Source: Terana coerulea
Taxonomy: Eukaryota > Basidiomycota > Agaricomycetes > Polyporales > Phanerochaetaceae
Reading direction: 5' to 3'
Length of the DNA stretch: 64,000 nt
NCBI GenBank assembly: GCA_024811115.1
Contig: JAKOGH010001043.1
Location: 620,001 to 684,000 of the forward strand
Numbering within the stretch: position 1 is the first letter of the stretch; each line of letters starts with the position of its first letter. Shown in pieces: positions 24,081 to 34,700 of this stretch. The notes below the pieces were generated by a model. The model was not told where the DNA came from, did not search any database, and worked only from the letters and a program-made list of their open reading frames with translations. Both the position numbers and the translations under genes were made by a program.

Positions 24081-26613
24081 ATGCTAGCACTCAAGGCAAC
24101 CGCCAAAACCACTCTTCGCGGGAGACACCCACCACGCATCACCCAAGTCAGGTTCCTCGCCGTCGTCAGCGCACCGATACCCAAGAAGACGAAGGTCTGG
24201 GACTCGGTGGATGAGGCGGTCAAGGACGTCAAGTCGGGGGACATCTTGCTCTCTGGAGGTACGCTGTGAAAGCGCTCCGTCGACGATCAAACACTGACGA
24301 CGGCCGAATTCCAGGTTTCGGACTGTCCGGTATCCCAGAGACGCTCCTCAAAGCCCTTTCGCATCGGAAGGATGTCAGGGACATCGTCGCAGTGTCGAAC
24401 AACGCGGGTGCAGGCGATCTTGGTCTCGGTGCGTTTCCTCGTCCTTCTCGTCCCATGCAGTGGCTTATCGACTCCTACAGTGAGCTTGATCAAAGGTGGA
24501 CAGCTACGGCAATTGATGATTTCGTACCTTGGCGGGTGAGTGTCTATTTTTATTGGCGTCCCAAGATGCGGTCCTGGTAGTGTCTCAGGAAGCAGGATTC
24601 TGCGTGCGGGGTTGACGTTAGGCTTCCGGGGTTTCGCCCAGCGATCCTCGTCGGGTTTATGGAAGCCCAAGCATACGAGGAAAGTTCAAGTGCGCGCTGT
24701 TTTTGCTTTCGGAGGGGCTGTTGCAGGACTCTGTCTCGAGCTAAGCGCGCCTCAAGGGCGCTTGCTCCTGTGACAAGCTCCTGCAACAGGCTGCAAAGCG
24801 GGGATGTCATAATCGCAACGCTGCTGCAGGACGAGTTGTCATTCTCGGAAGTTTGCAACAGAATCCTACAACAGCGCTGCAACAACCAATATAACCCCCT
24901 TCGAACTCCCATCTTCTGCGTGGCTTTGTGGTTGTGTCTCCCGCGGCCAGGATTCCAGGAAGCAGGAGTCTGATCGGGGTTAACGAGCGTGCCCGGTTTT
25001 TCCCCTACGACCCTCAAATAATTCTTTGAAGACCAAGCTTTCCGTGCTCCTGTGGTTGTGTCCCTAGAGGAGCAACCTCTTCACTTTGCCATTGCTGAGC
25101 GGCCACAAGCCCGCGGGGTTGTTTCCTAGTTTTCTATTCCCTGCTCAGTAACGCCATTGATGAACGCCATTTCCTGGCGCTCTAACGTTTATAGCAATAT
25201 CAGCATGAATGCTAATTTTATGGCGTCGCAGAAACAAATTCTTGGAATCTGCCTACCTCAAGGGAGACATTGCTCTCGAGCTCGTGCCCCAAGGCACGCT
25301 CTGCCAGCGCATCATGTCCCACGCCTCCGGAATTCCCGCCTTCCTCACTCCGACCGGTGCCAACACCCTCGTCGAGACCGGCGGCATTCCCATCCAGTTC
25401 AACGACGGCGGCATGAGCAAGGGTGTGCGCATACCAGGCAACCCTAAGGAGCACTCCATTATCGACGGCCGCAAATTCCTTCTTGAACCGGCCATTGTCG
25501 GCGATGTTGCGTTTGTGCACGCCTGGAAAGCGGACACTGTTGGTAACTTGGTATTCCGCTATGCGTCCAACAACTACAATGGCGCCATGGCAAGGAACGC
25601 AAGCTTACCATCGTCGAAGCCGAGGAGATTGTGTGCGTTCCCATTACTCTTCACGCGTAAAATCATACATTCAACTGTTTGCAGCCCGGTCGGTACGCTG
25701 TCACCCAACGCTATTCACGTGCCCGGTATCTACATCGACCGCATCGTTCAGGCGACCGAGCCAAAGAACATCGAAGTCCTCACGCTCGCCAAGAGCGCAG
25801 ACGAGCAGAGCGCAAACACGGACCCCAAGGCCGCATCGGAAGCAGCGTCCAAGGACTGGAGGCATCGCATTGCTCGCCGCGCAGCCAGGGAAATCGGTGA
25901 CGGCTTCTACGTCAACCTCGGTGTCGGCATCCCTACGCTTGTCCCGGAGCACCTCGACCCCAACGTCAAAGTCTGGCTCGAGTCGGAGAACGGTATCCTC
26001 GGCATGGGCCCTTACCCCACCAAGGAGCAAGTCGATGCGGACGTTATCAACGCGGGCAAAGAGACCTGCACGCTTCTTCCCGGTGCTTCCACTTTCGGTA
26101 CGTTGTCCTGTTTTTTTCACAGCGTGAATCTGTCTCACCTTTTCATAGACTCTGTCGAATCGTTCAACATGATTCGTGGTGGACACATCAGTGTCACCTG
26201 CTTGGGCGTATGTGCCATCTTCATGTCGGATTGAGCGGGGAACTGACGTGTTAATTTAGGCTATGCAAGTTTCACAGGCTGGTGATATCGCAAACTTCAT
26301 GATCCCTGGGAAGCTCGTTAAGGGTATTGGCGGCGCGATGGACCTGGTGTCGAACCCCGACAAGACGAAGGTCATTGTTACGATGCAGCATGTCTCCAAG
26401 GACGGCACGCCCAAGCTCGTTAAGGAGTGCTCGCTACCTCTTACCGGCGCTCGCGCTGTGTCGATGATCGTCACGGACCTGGCGGCTTTCAACGTCGATC
26501 GCGCTGCGGGCGAGCTGACACTCATCGATATTGCTGAGGGCGTTACACTCGAGGAGCTTCGGGCCAAAACTGCCTGCGACTTCCATGTCGCGGACAAGGT
26601 TGGCACATTCTAA
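24081..26613 (+). CDS. Succinyl-CoA:3-ketoacid CoA-transferase, copy 2 (7 exons)
   Basis: Same family as the gene just upstream. Exons: 24081-24258, 24315-24428, 24481-24535, 25232-25632, 25685-26097, 26149-26207 and 26260-26613. The basic presequence (MLALKATAKTTLRGRH) is followed by [55 protein letters not shown], the catalytic [10 protein letters not shown] and [19 protein letters not shown]. One likely error: AA at 25601-25602 should be AAA to give [15 protein letters not shown]. Introns 1-4 match copy 1 in position, but three later copy-1 introns are absent here, and the intron after SYLGG is 696 nt where copy 1 has 52. The two proteins differ at many positions (LGLCGTPDT versus LGLSGIPET type changes), so the duplication is not recent. 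Confidence 0.93.
24536..25231 (+). other. Inflated 696-nt intron of SCOT copy 2
   Basis: All other introns in the window that I could define are roughly 40-150 nt; this one is 696. It contains an imperfect direct repeat of about 31 bases (24586-24617 and 24956-24985, beginning caggaagcagga), a repeated 12-mer tgtggttgtgtc (24927-24938 and 25051-25062), and several ctgcaaca/tgttgcag words in both orientations between 24710 and 24890. This looks like a decayed insertion, but no clear terminal repeats or target duplication are visible. Confidence 0.55.
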
Positions 26614-27074
26614 GCTCTTTCTCTTGTATAGATGTACGGACTGGGACATTGGCTCGCATGTTGTTCATCATTGCATAGTAGTCTATACCTCATTGTATAC
26701 TCGTGGCAAAATAATATTGTATTCCTAGTACTTTCCCATACGTGCGTCGTGTTTGGCTGATCCATGAAGACAGACCGGTCGAGGCTGGGGGTGTCCGAGC
26801 TGTGCCATCAACGCTGCGCCGGCGGTTCTATCGTTATTTTGTTTCATCGCGACGACAGACTCGTCCTTGGCTGCTGCTGTTGCTGTCGTCGCCCGAGCGA
26901 GTGTGACCCGAAAGCAATTTTGCCAGTCATCGCACTGGCCATCTTCTGCCTCTGCGCTTCGCGAACGCGCGAGCGCTCCACCGACTTGTGTTCGACCGCT
27001 TCCTCATTCACCTCACCCTGCTTGGTCCTTGCAACGCTCATCCTGTCTGTGCGCACGACGCCCCCGCCCCTGCG
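26614..27074. other. Intergenic, 3' of SCOT copy 2 and 5' of KNR4
   Basis: About 0.46 kb. The last 100 bases are pyrimidine-rich (cttcctcattcacc, cgcccccgcccc), as before many fungal start codons. No gene seen. Confidence 0.45.
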
Positions 27075-29241
27075 ATGAGCTGGTTCACCAACCTCTTCTC
27101 GTCGTCGAAGAACACCCGACAGTCCGGCCGCAGCGCGCTCTCCTCGACCCACGAAGCCTTCAGCTTGCCCACCTCGTCGCCCAGGCATCTCGCCGACGGC
27201 TTCCACCCCGGCTCGCCCTCGACGCCTGACCACCCCGGGTCGGCGCACGCGTACTCGTATCCGCCGCAGTCACCGACGGGGGCGTATGACTACCTGCCAA
27301 CTGCGTAGGTGCTCACGACGTCATGCCGGCATACCTGATGTGTCTTACTAGCGCACTGCGACAGCACCGGCTCACGAGGGAAATCCGCAAGCGTGCTCCC
27401 GATGCACAACAGCCAGCGGGAGTCGATGAACGCCCCGTTCCCGCCGCTGCAGCTCACATGGAACCGCCTCCGCGCATGGCTCACGAGCGAATACCCAGAA
27501 CTCGGTGACACACTCAATTACGGCATACTACCTACGGATCTCCAGCAAATAGAGATGTCTTTTGGATTTGCACTGCCACAGGCCATTCGCGACTCTTATC
27601 TCTGTGCGGATGGCCAGGAGGCAGAGTCGGCGGCGGGGTGCTCGGAGGGCCTTTTCTTCGGCTTGACGCTGCTGCCCTCGAGGACGTGCTGGAGGAATGG
27701 CGGTTCTGGCGGGAGGTCGACGACGACCCTACGACGGGCGCGAACCCCAAGCTGCGTGACCTCATGGACTCTATCCCACCCGACTGGATCAAGAAGGAAT
27801 ACTCGTCGCGCGGCTGGATCCCCCTCGTCGCAGACAAGGCAGGCAACTACCTCGGTGTGGACATGAACCCGGGAGAAGGTGGTTCCGTGGGACAGGTCAT
27901 CGTCTTTGGACGTGACTTTGATACCAAGGTCGTGATGTGGAGGGGCGACGGGCCTCAAGGCTGGGCGAAGTGGCTCGCAGGCTTCGTAGACGATCTGGAG
28001 GCCGGTGACGGGTTCGAGATGGGGCTTGCTAACGATGGAAGCGAAGGTAGCGAAGACTCTGTGGGATATGAGAGCTATTTCTACGATGGTACAGGGAGGG
28101 ACAAGGTGATGGAGGAGGGGATTCAGGTACTGGCGGCATGCGTCTGACTGGCGAGTATAAGGGGTGGAATGTTTTGGAGGCTTGGGCAGATCGTAGCGTT
28201 CGCAAATGGCAACAAGCTGGGGTGATTCCCGCCCCTGAAGAACACCAGATGCCTACGAAGACGACGGTGCGCTTTTATGCCATTTTCTATTTTTTTTTGT
28301 CGTCTTGAATACAGATTTTTAGACCCTCGAGCCCGTCTCTGACGATACGCTCAGAAGTCTTTCTGGCAGTACCGGCGGTGCTGAGATACCCATTCCTATC
28401 ATTGGAGATGTTGAAGACACAATCCGAGATGTTGAAGACTCAAATCAAGCCTCATCGAGTAAAAGTCATCCCACAGACCGCGAGAGCTCCATATCGACAC
28501 ATCCATTACCGATAATATCCGTGACAAAGCCTCCTATGCCCCTGCCCGTTGAATTGCCCACACCTGACGACATCGTAGCTGGCCTCGATTCTCCGGTGCG
28601 CGATGACCTGGAGTCCGGCAACGCCATGGGTATGCGAGAGCTCGAAGCCGAGCTCCCTGCAGTACCACCAACCCCGAAGACGTCAACACCACTTATCAGT
28701 GTCCGTCAAGATAGTGTTCCTATCCCTGCACCGATACCGCCGCCACGCGCATCCCCTACCAGCCATCCTCCATCCCGGACACTAACGCAGTCTCCTGAGC
28801 AAGTTCAGTCGCCCGTTGAGGTGCCTGCGACGACCAGCCTCCTCGATGATATCACCATTCCTGTCGAGGCCGTGACTCCGCCGCTGATCACCACCCCCGT
28901 AGAACCGTCTGTGAACGGCTCAGAGGAATCTCCAGTCCTGGTCGGCAGCGATGATGCCTTGCCATCAGATGTTGGCACCGTCCGCCTCGTCGGCGAGGGG
29001 CGGGTCGTCGGGCACCGTCGCCGAGATGCCCGCGGACGAGTCGAGTGACGGCGTCCTCGTCTCTGACCAAGAAACAGAAGTGCCGAAGGCAACATCGCCC
29101 GCCGTCAACGAGACCTCGACCCCGAACTCGGAGAAGGCCGGACGCCATGAGAAGAAGAAAAGCCTGTCAGCGAACCTGAAGAAGATCGGGAACCTCGGCG
29201 GGGGCAAGCGCGGCTCTGTGAGTAGCGTGAAGGACATATAG
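27075..29241 (+). CDS. KNR4: KNR4/SMI1-type cell-wall integrity regulator
   Basis: Intrinsically disordered hub protein that links the cell-wall integrity MAPK pathway to glucan-synthase expression and polarity. Exons: 27075-27304, 27365-28266 and 28323-29241. N-terminus MSWFTNLFSSSKNTRQSGR, then the SMI1/KNR4 domain (WNRLRAWLTSEYPELGDTLN, ILPTDLQQIEMSFG, LPQAIRDSYLCADGQE, EEWRFWREVDDDP, GWIPLVADKAGNYLGVDMNP, QVIVFGRDFDTKVV, then YKGWNVLEAWADRSVRKW). The C-terminal third is Pro/Ser-rich and ends with basic KKKSLSANLKKIGNLGGGKR. Three likely single-base errors: C3 at 27675-27677 (missing), GG at 28105-28106 (missing) and GG at 28974-28975 (extra). The second intron needs the acceptor at 27364 (gcgacag) rather than the nearer ctag to keep frame. 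Confidence 0.9.
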
Positions 29242-29616
29242 GTTGATTCGGCATGCCGTCTGCTTGGGTACTCTGCATGGTCTTCGTCTATCCTACTCGC
29301 CTCTCTCGCTGCAGGAACATTTTGCATGTCCCGGCTCGCAATTATACTCCGCTCTCAGTCGTCGTCCGTTCGTCATGTGCCATCCTACCGTCTCTTTCAT
29401 GTGTAGTTGCATCGATACCCGTAGCTCCTTCACCTAGTAAGTTAGTCGTATAAATCATACAAGTTCAAAGTGAACAAGCACGTTGCTGGCACGTCGGTTT
29501 AGATACTTAGTATTCTTAATTTCTTACATGGCTTTCGGATGTGCATGTCATAGATCTCAAACTGACAATGATACAAATCATGAATCACGCAGTAGTACAA
29601 TATCATACAAAAACAG
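29242..29616. other. Intergenic between convergent KNR4 and RING-protein ends
   Basis: About 0.37 kb, AT-richer after 29440. Both 3' flanks; no gene or repeat seen. Confidence 0.5.
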
Positions 29617-31344
29617 CTACTTGCTTCCTCCTAGCATGAAGGGTAACCTCTGTCCACCACCAGACATACTCGAAGCAACACGAAAGCCACCATTTCCACG
29701 TTCACGGAGCAAGGCGGAAGCAGATCCAGCAGAGCCACCAGGATTGGCAGAAGACGAAGCAGAGTAACGCGGCTGTCCGGAAGGCGTAGACGGCACGAAG
29801 CGTTGTGTACGGAGAGGAGTTTCAGATGCAGGCGTCGCCGAGCGGAATCGACTTGGGGGCTGTTGAATCCCTTGATCGCTAAAAGACGCACCTTCTGGTG
29901 CTCGTGTCGGGTCAAGGAGATGTCGATTAAGAGACTGCCCAGGTTGAGGACCATGAGACATCGACGATGGGACGAAGCTAGTTCGCTGTTGCAGCCCGGC
30001 ATGACGAGCAGCAGAAGGAATGGTAGGCGGCGGCGGCATTTGCACAGAGCCTCCTTGGCGTCGTGATTCTGGCTGGTGAGATGAGCGGTATGGAGGATCC
30101 GAGCGAAAGGAAGCAAAGTTGTCGCTTGCGTCGGAATTTCGAGTGCTTATATGCGCTTCGTTCGGCTCTGTTACGTCCAAAGAACGATGTCCTTGAGCCT
30201 GGTGCAAGCCATTGCTTTGAGCAAAAGAGAGATTTTGCGCGGGTATGGGCTTGCCGTGTCGTGCAGGCGGAGGTTCATACGCGTATTGTCTTTGCATTGC
30301 AGACATGTAGTGAGTAGGCTGAAGATGGACCGGTTATAACTCCCCTTCATGGCCGGGAATACGTACTCGGAAAATCGCCGCGACCCTGGGCGATTGAGGT
30401 CAGGTCCATCATCAGAATGGTGTTTCCGAGGAGCGAAGCCTGGTTTTCGTGACCAGGTGGAAGTGTAAGTCGATTGGGGGCCACAGGAGTAACAACTGAA
30501 CGAGGGCTGGAATTTGTCCACACGCCGTTGTCATGTCTGAAGATGAGCTCAGCATCGAGACGCTACTTATGGCGGGTGTAAAGACCTGTGCACCGCTAGC
30601 ATTTGCCGTTTGCCATTCGGGTTCACGACGTCGGACGGCTCCATGTATACTTGCATTTGGTACAGCTCATTCTGCAACTCTTCAACCATGCTTGTGAAAC
30701 GCGACCTCTAAGTCGGTCATGGGTGTAGAAGGAACGTGAATATACGTACCTCTTGAGATCTTTGTTCTCTTGTAGTGCTGGTTTTAGGCGTTGGTCTATG
30801 AGACTTCGTTGCTGTGCACATTTTCTCTTGTAATATCGGATTGACGAAGCCAGAGATTCGATCTGAAACTGAATATCACGTCAGATGTGAGCTCCAGCAT
30901 AGGACGAGAGTACACGAACTGACTCTTGCAGAGAAGGCTATCGCGTCAAAGGCCGTCGGTATTGAAGTGAACCAATTGGACATGGGCGGATCTATCTGAC
31001 GAGTTTCCCAAATTAAGGGCTTAGTATCTGGGTAATGGCGGTAAGACTTCACGCACGTCGCGTTGTAGCGGTCCGACCTGGATCTGTCTCTGTCCACATT
31101 TCGCGCAGCTTTGGTCCGGCCCTGAAGATTCAGTCTTGTAAATGGTCGTACCACGAAGGAGTGGTGCATACTCACTAAGATGGTTGTTGCAGACAACATG
31201 GCCGCATTCTGTCACCCAAAATGGCACAGGAGGTGGTCCGCCCAGGTCAGGGGTGAACGGTAAATGACATCTACAACAGTCGACATAGTCCCAGAACTCG
31301 ATCTCCCGGTTTTGTTGAGCAGCTTCAGGAGCCATATTAGACAT
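29617..31344 (-). CDS. RING-finger/coiled-coil protein, Zip3/HEI10-like layout
   Basis: Exons on the minus strand: 31176-31344, 31057-31121, 30924-30995, 30750-30868, 30586-30690, about 30365-30536, and about 29617-30300. A RING-like finger spans residues 20-70 (VDCCRCHLPF, TECGHVVCNNHL, SCAKCGQRQIQVGPL). A conserved-looking block follows (PPMSNWFTSIPTAFDAIAF), then a coiled coil (FQIESLASSIRYYKRKCAQQ, ALQENKDLKR, MVEELQNELYQMQVYME), and a long Ser/Pro/Arg tail ending in GGFRVASSMSGGGQRLPF. RING, then coiled coil, then Ser-rich tail is the layout of Zip3/HEI10/RNF212 meiotic crossover factors (SUMO/ubiquitin E3-like). That match is by architecture only; another RING family remains possible. 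The junction near 30300-30365 is uncertain. Start at 31344 (MSNMAPEAAQQ); nine bases later is another ATG. Divergent from the JmjC gene. Confidence 0.65.
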
Positions 31345-31705
31345 CAAGAGCCGTTGGGAAGAGAATGAGATTCCTGAGAGTGGTGGAAATGGTATTGTTT
31401 CGGTCGAGATGTCGTAGGGTGAGGCGCGTATATCATCATGATGGACGCACGCACGCGTGACCGTGGACGCGAAAGACTCTGATCGCGTCACACGGGACCG
31501 ACGCCCATGTCTTGCCTTCTACCACTGTTCACGCATGACAATATTGGTTTTAAACGACTTTTTGCCGGACGCTGCAAGCAATACTGACTGTGAGTAACAC
31601 TATCTATTCTTTGCGCTTTTCTTACAATGATTTCTCAGGAGACTTGAGCTGTGCAGTTCTCCTATACGTCTGAATTCGCGACTGTGCCCATCACCACCAG
31701 CGAGG
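31345..31705. promoter_or_regulatory. Shared upstream region of RING and JmjC genes
   Basis: About 0.36 kb. An upstream first exon of the JmjC gene could lie here (an ATG near 31507), but I cannot support one. No other feature seen. Confidence 0.4.
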
Positions 31706-34700
31706 ATGGAAAGGCTTCGGGCACGAATGATGCAGGAGAATCCTGAGGCTTGGTCTGTGCAAAGTTCCGAGAACGCTTCAAGCCAGGATACGGAGTCATT
31801 GAAGAAGTCGAGCACTTCTTCAGCATCTGCCACGCTTGGAGACGACCCAAACTCCGAAGAGGCCGCACCTGTACCCCCTATTTCCTCCAGAGGCTGGACT
31901 TTTGGGGGCTTGCTGTCCCGCGGGAAACATTTCAGGCCTGTCAAGAGGATATCTGCAACAGCGGATGCGGATTTGCTCCGTGCTATAGAACATTACGAGC
32001 AGTCAGGAGAACCGTTGATAATTGAGAACTGGCACCGACATCCCAACTGGCCTAAAGATCTGTTCAACGTTGATTGGCTATTGCAGAATTGCGGGGATCA
32101 TAGTACGCTTCCGAAAATATTTGCATAGCTTGTCTAATCCTTCCTGCAGAATGGCAAGTCCGGAATGTCCGAGACCTCTCAGATCGAGAAATCACATTGT
32201 CGGAATTCATTGAGTGGTCAAGAGCTCGAGCTGTGTCTGCCTCACCAGATGGTATTGAATGGTTTCCTGGATATCAATCTGACTGTTGGCTGACTACATG
32301 ATCAGAGGACGAGCTGTTATATGGAAAGGACGCTCCTTGTCCTCCCTGAGTGGATGCAGTGGGTTAACTGCGCTGAGCTGCTGCCTTCTGTACTTTGCCC
32401 ACATGGGCCCACCGATTTATTGCAGAATCTAACAAATTCTGTAAGCGACCAGCATATATTCATAAGCTGTGTTCTAATTGTTCTACAACTTGCCCTCAGG
32501 AAGGTGTTGAGTCCCTCATGTGTTACCTGGGTGTTGGCGACACATTCACCCCGTGCCACAAAGACCTCTGCGCATCTTCCGGACAGAACATAATGTGCTA
32601 CACCGAGAACGGAGGCTCATCGTTCTGGTTCATGACAGCTTCCGAAGAGGCCCCCGCCGCCGGAGAGTATTTCCAGAAGAACATCGGGAAAGAGCTTGAC
32701 TGGGAAGCTCATACTGTCTCTGTAGAAGAATTTGCCCGCGCACCTTTCCCGGTCTATGTTGCAGAGCAGAAGTTAGGAGACCTCGTGCTCGTCCCTCCTC
32801 GGAGCTGTCATCAGGTCGTCAATCATGGAGGCTTGACGGTCAAGACGTCGTGGTCGAGAATGACTGCTCGAGGCTTGGCTACTGCCGTGCATCATGAACT
32901 ACCCATATACCGCAGGTGCGAGCGATTGTCTTTCTGTCTGCGTGTATTGACGCGCTAAACTCGCTAACGTAGAGTTTGTCGACCTGAACAATACCGAGTC
33001 AAATACATTCTCTATAGGTCATTGTTGCAGCACACTGCTCAGCTCAAGGCATCCTTACGGCCGCATGTACTCAAGACTTACGGGAAGAAGCCTCAGCCTT
33101 TGCCCGTCGAAACATCCCCTAGACTGGTTTCCGATATGGTCCAACTCATTGACTTGTTTGACTTTGTGCTATGCGAGGAATATACGCCCGGGCACGACAA
33201 GTTACCCACAGTGCTGTCCTCCAGCTTCTCCGACGTACGCTCTGAACGAATTGCGCTCAACGACATCTTGAGTGTTCGTTCGCCGATGAAACGCCAAACT
33301 AAACCGTCGAAGAAAGCATCCAGTGCCCGATCAAGCGACGTGACCCCGGAGTTGAGCAACTTCTCATGCGACTTCTGCGGCGCTGATATTTTCCACGGCT
33401 TCTTCGAATGTGTTGAATGTCGACCGTCGGATGATGCTGAGGAAGACGAAGACGACCATGAGATGCCGCGGTTAGGTGACGGGCTGTTGATATGTCCGCC
33501 TTGCTATTCCGAGGGCCGATCGTGCGCATGTGGCGACATGCGCGCAGTTCAATCTCGCCCATTTATGGATCTTCTACTAGACAGAAACGAAGCAGTCGAT
33601 GCCCTCAACAAGGTCGCGAAGCATGCCTCGATACGGCGGGAGTTATGGACAGAGAAGTCAGCTCACTTTCCAATGTAAGATTTATGGTTATGTTTAACTG
33701 TCGCTAGGCACCTCATAAACTCGCCTGGCCTACGGATTTTTGAGGCTGGATGTAAACTCATTCGGCAGCGGAAAACAAGTCATCTGAAGGTGTGTCACAG
33801 TCCCCGTTAATACTGTCTTATTTGTTCATTGGCGAGATTGTACAGACGGCCAAATGCGATTGTGGATTCGAAGGCCCATCCTACGCAGTTTTGCAATGTC
33901 TTCCCTGTCACAAGTCAACCTGCCTCAAGGACTGGTTGACGGCAGGAATCCATTCCGCTGAGGCCATCCTGGCATATACCAGCACGGAAGCCTCGTGGCA
34001 TACGCTGCACACTAAACTTGAACGGGGATTCAAGCGTAGCCTGGCCGCATTACATGCAGCTGAAAAAAGCGGAGATGTTATTAAACACAAGGATAGGCTT
34101 GTGTTCGTCGCCCAACGCTATGCGGTCTGCAAGACGCTAAATCCAGATTGTACGCGTTTGGGCTGGTATGACCAGCAACCGCCGGGCTTCGATGAGGTCA
34201 CAAAGGTGTGTTTAGTCTTCTTATCGTCTTTCGTGCTGACTATTTCCGAAGGAGGCTGAGAATCTGCCTGTTATTGAGCAACGGTCGGAGCCTAGCCTGT
34301 ATAGTCAGCCGTCAAATGGTCCTATTGCTACAGTTCCCTCTTCTTCATTTGGGACCTCACCAACCCCCTCAGCGATGGAAGCGTTGCGAGCCGAACCTAC
34401 CTCTCACGCTGCGCAGAGCAACTCACGAATGGCGCACGACGAGAAAGTATATGAGAAGCCTCCGCTGGCTTCTCGTCACAGCCTTTCTCCATTAACAGAG
34501 CTCTCGGGCCCCCTAGCGATGCATCGGGAGGAAATCCAGGTCGGCGATCCAGCTCTGCAACACAGCCATCGAAGCGACGGATGCAGATGCACGTCGAGGT
34601 CCCGTCCAGGAAGCAAGTGGGAGTCACGGGTACAGGAAACAATGCCTCGATAAGGTCATCGTCTTCCCAAGTCGTGAGTTGTGTTAACTTCCGTGATCAG

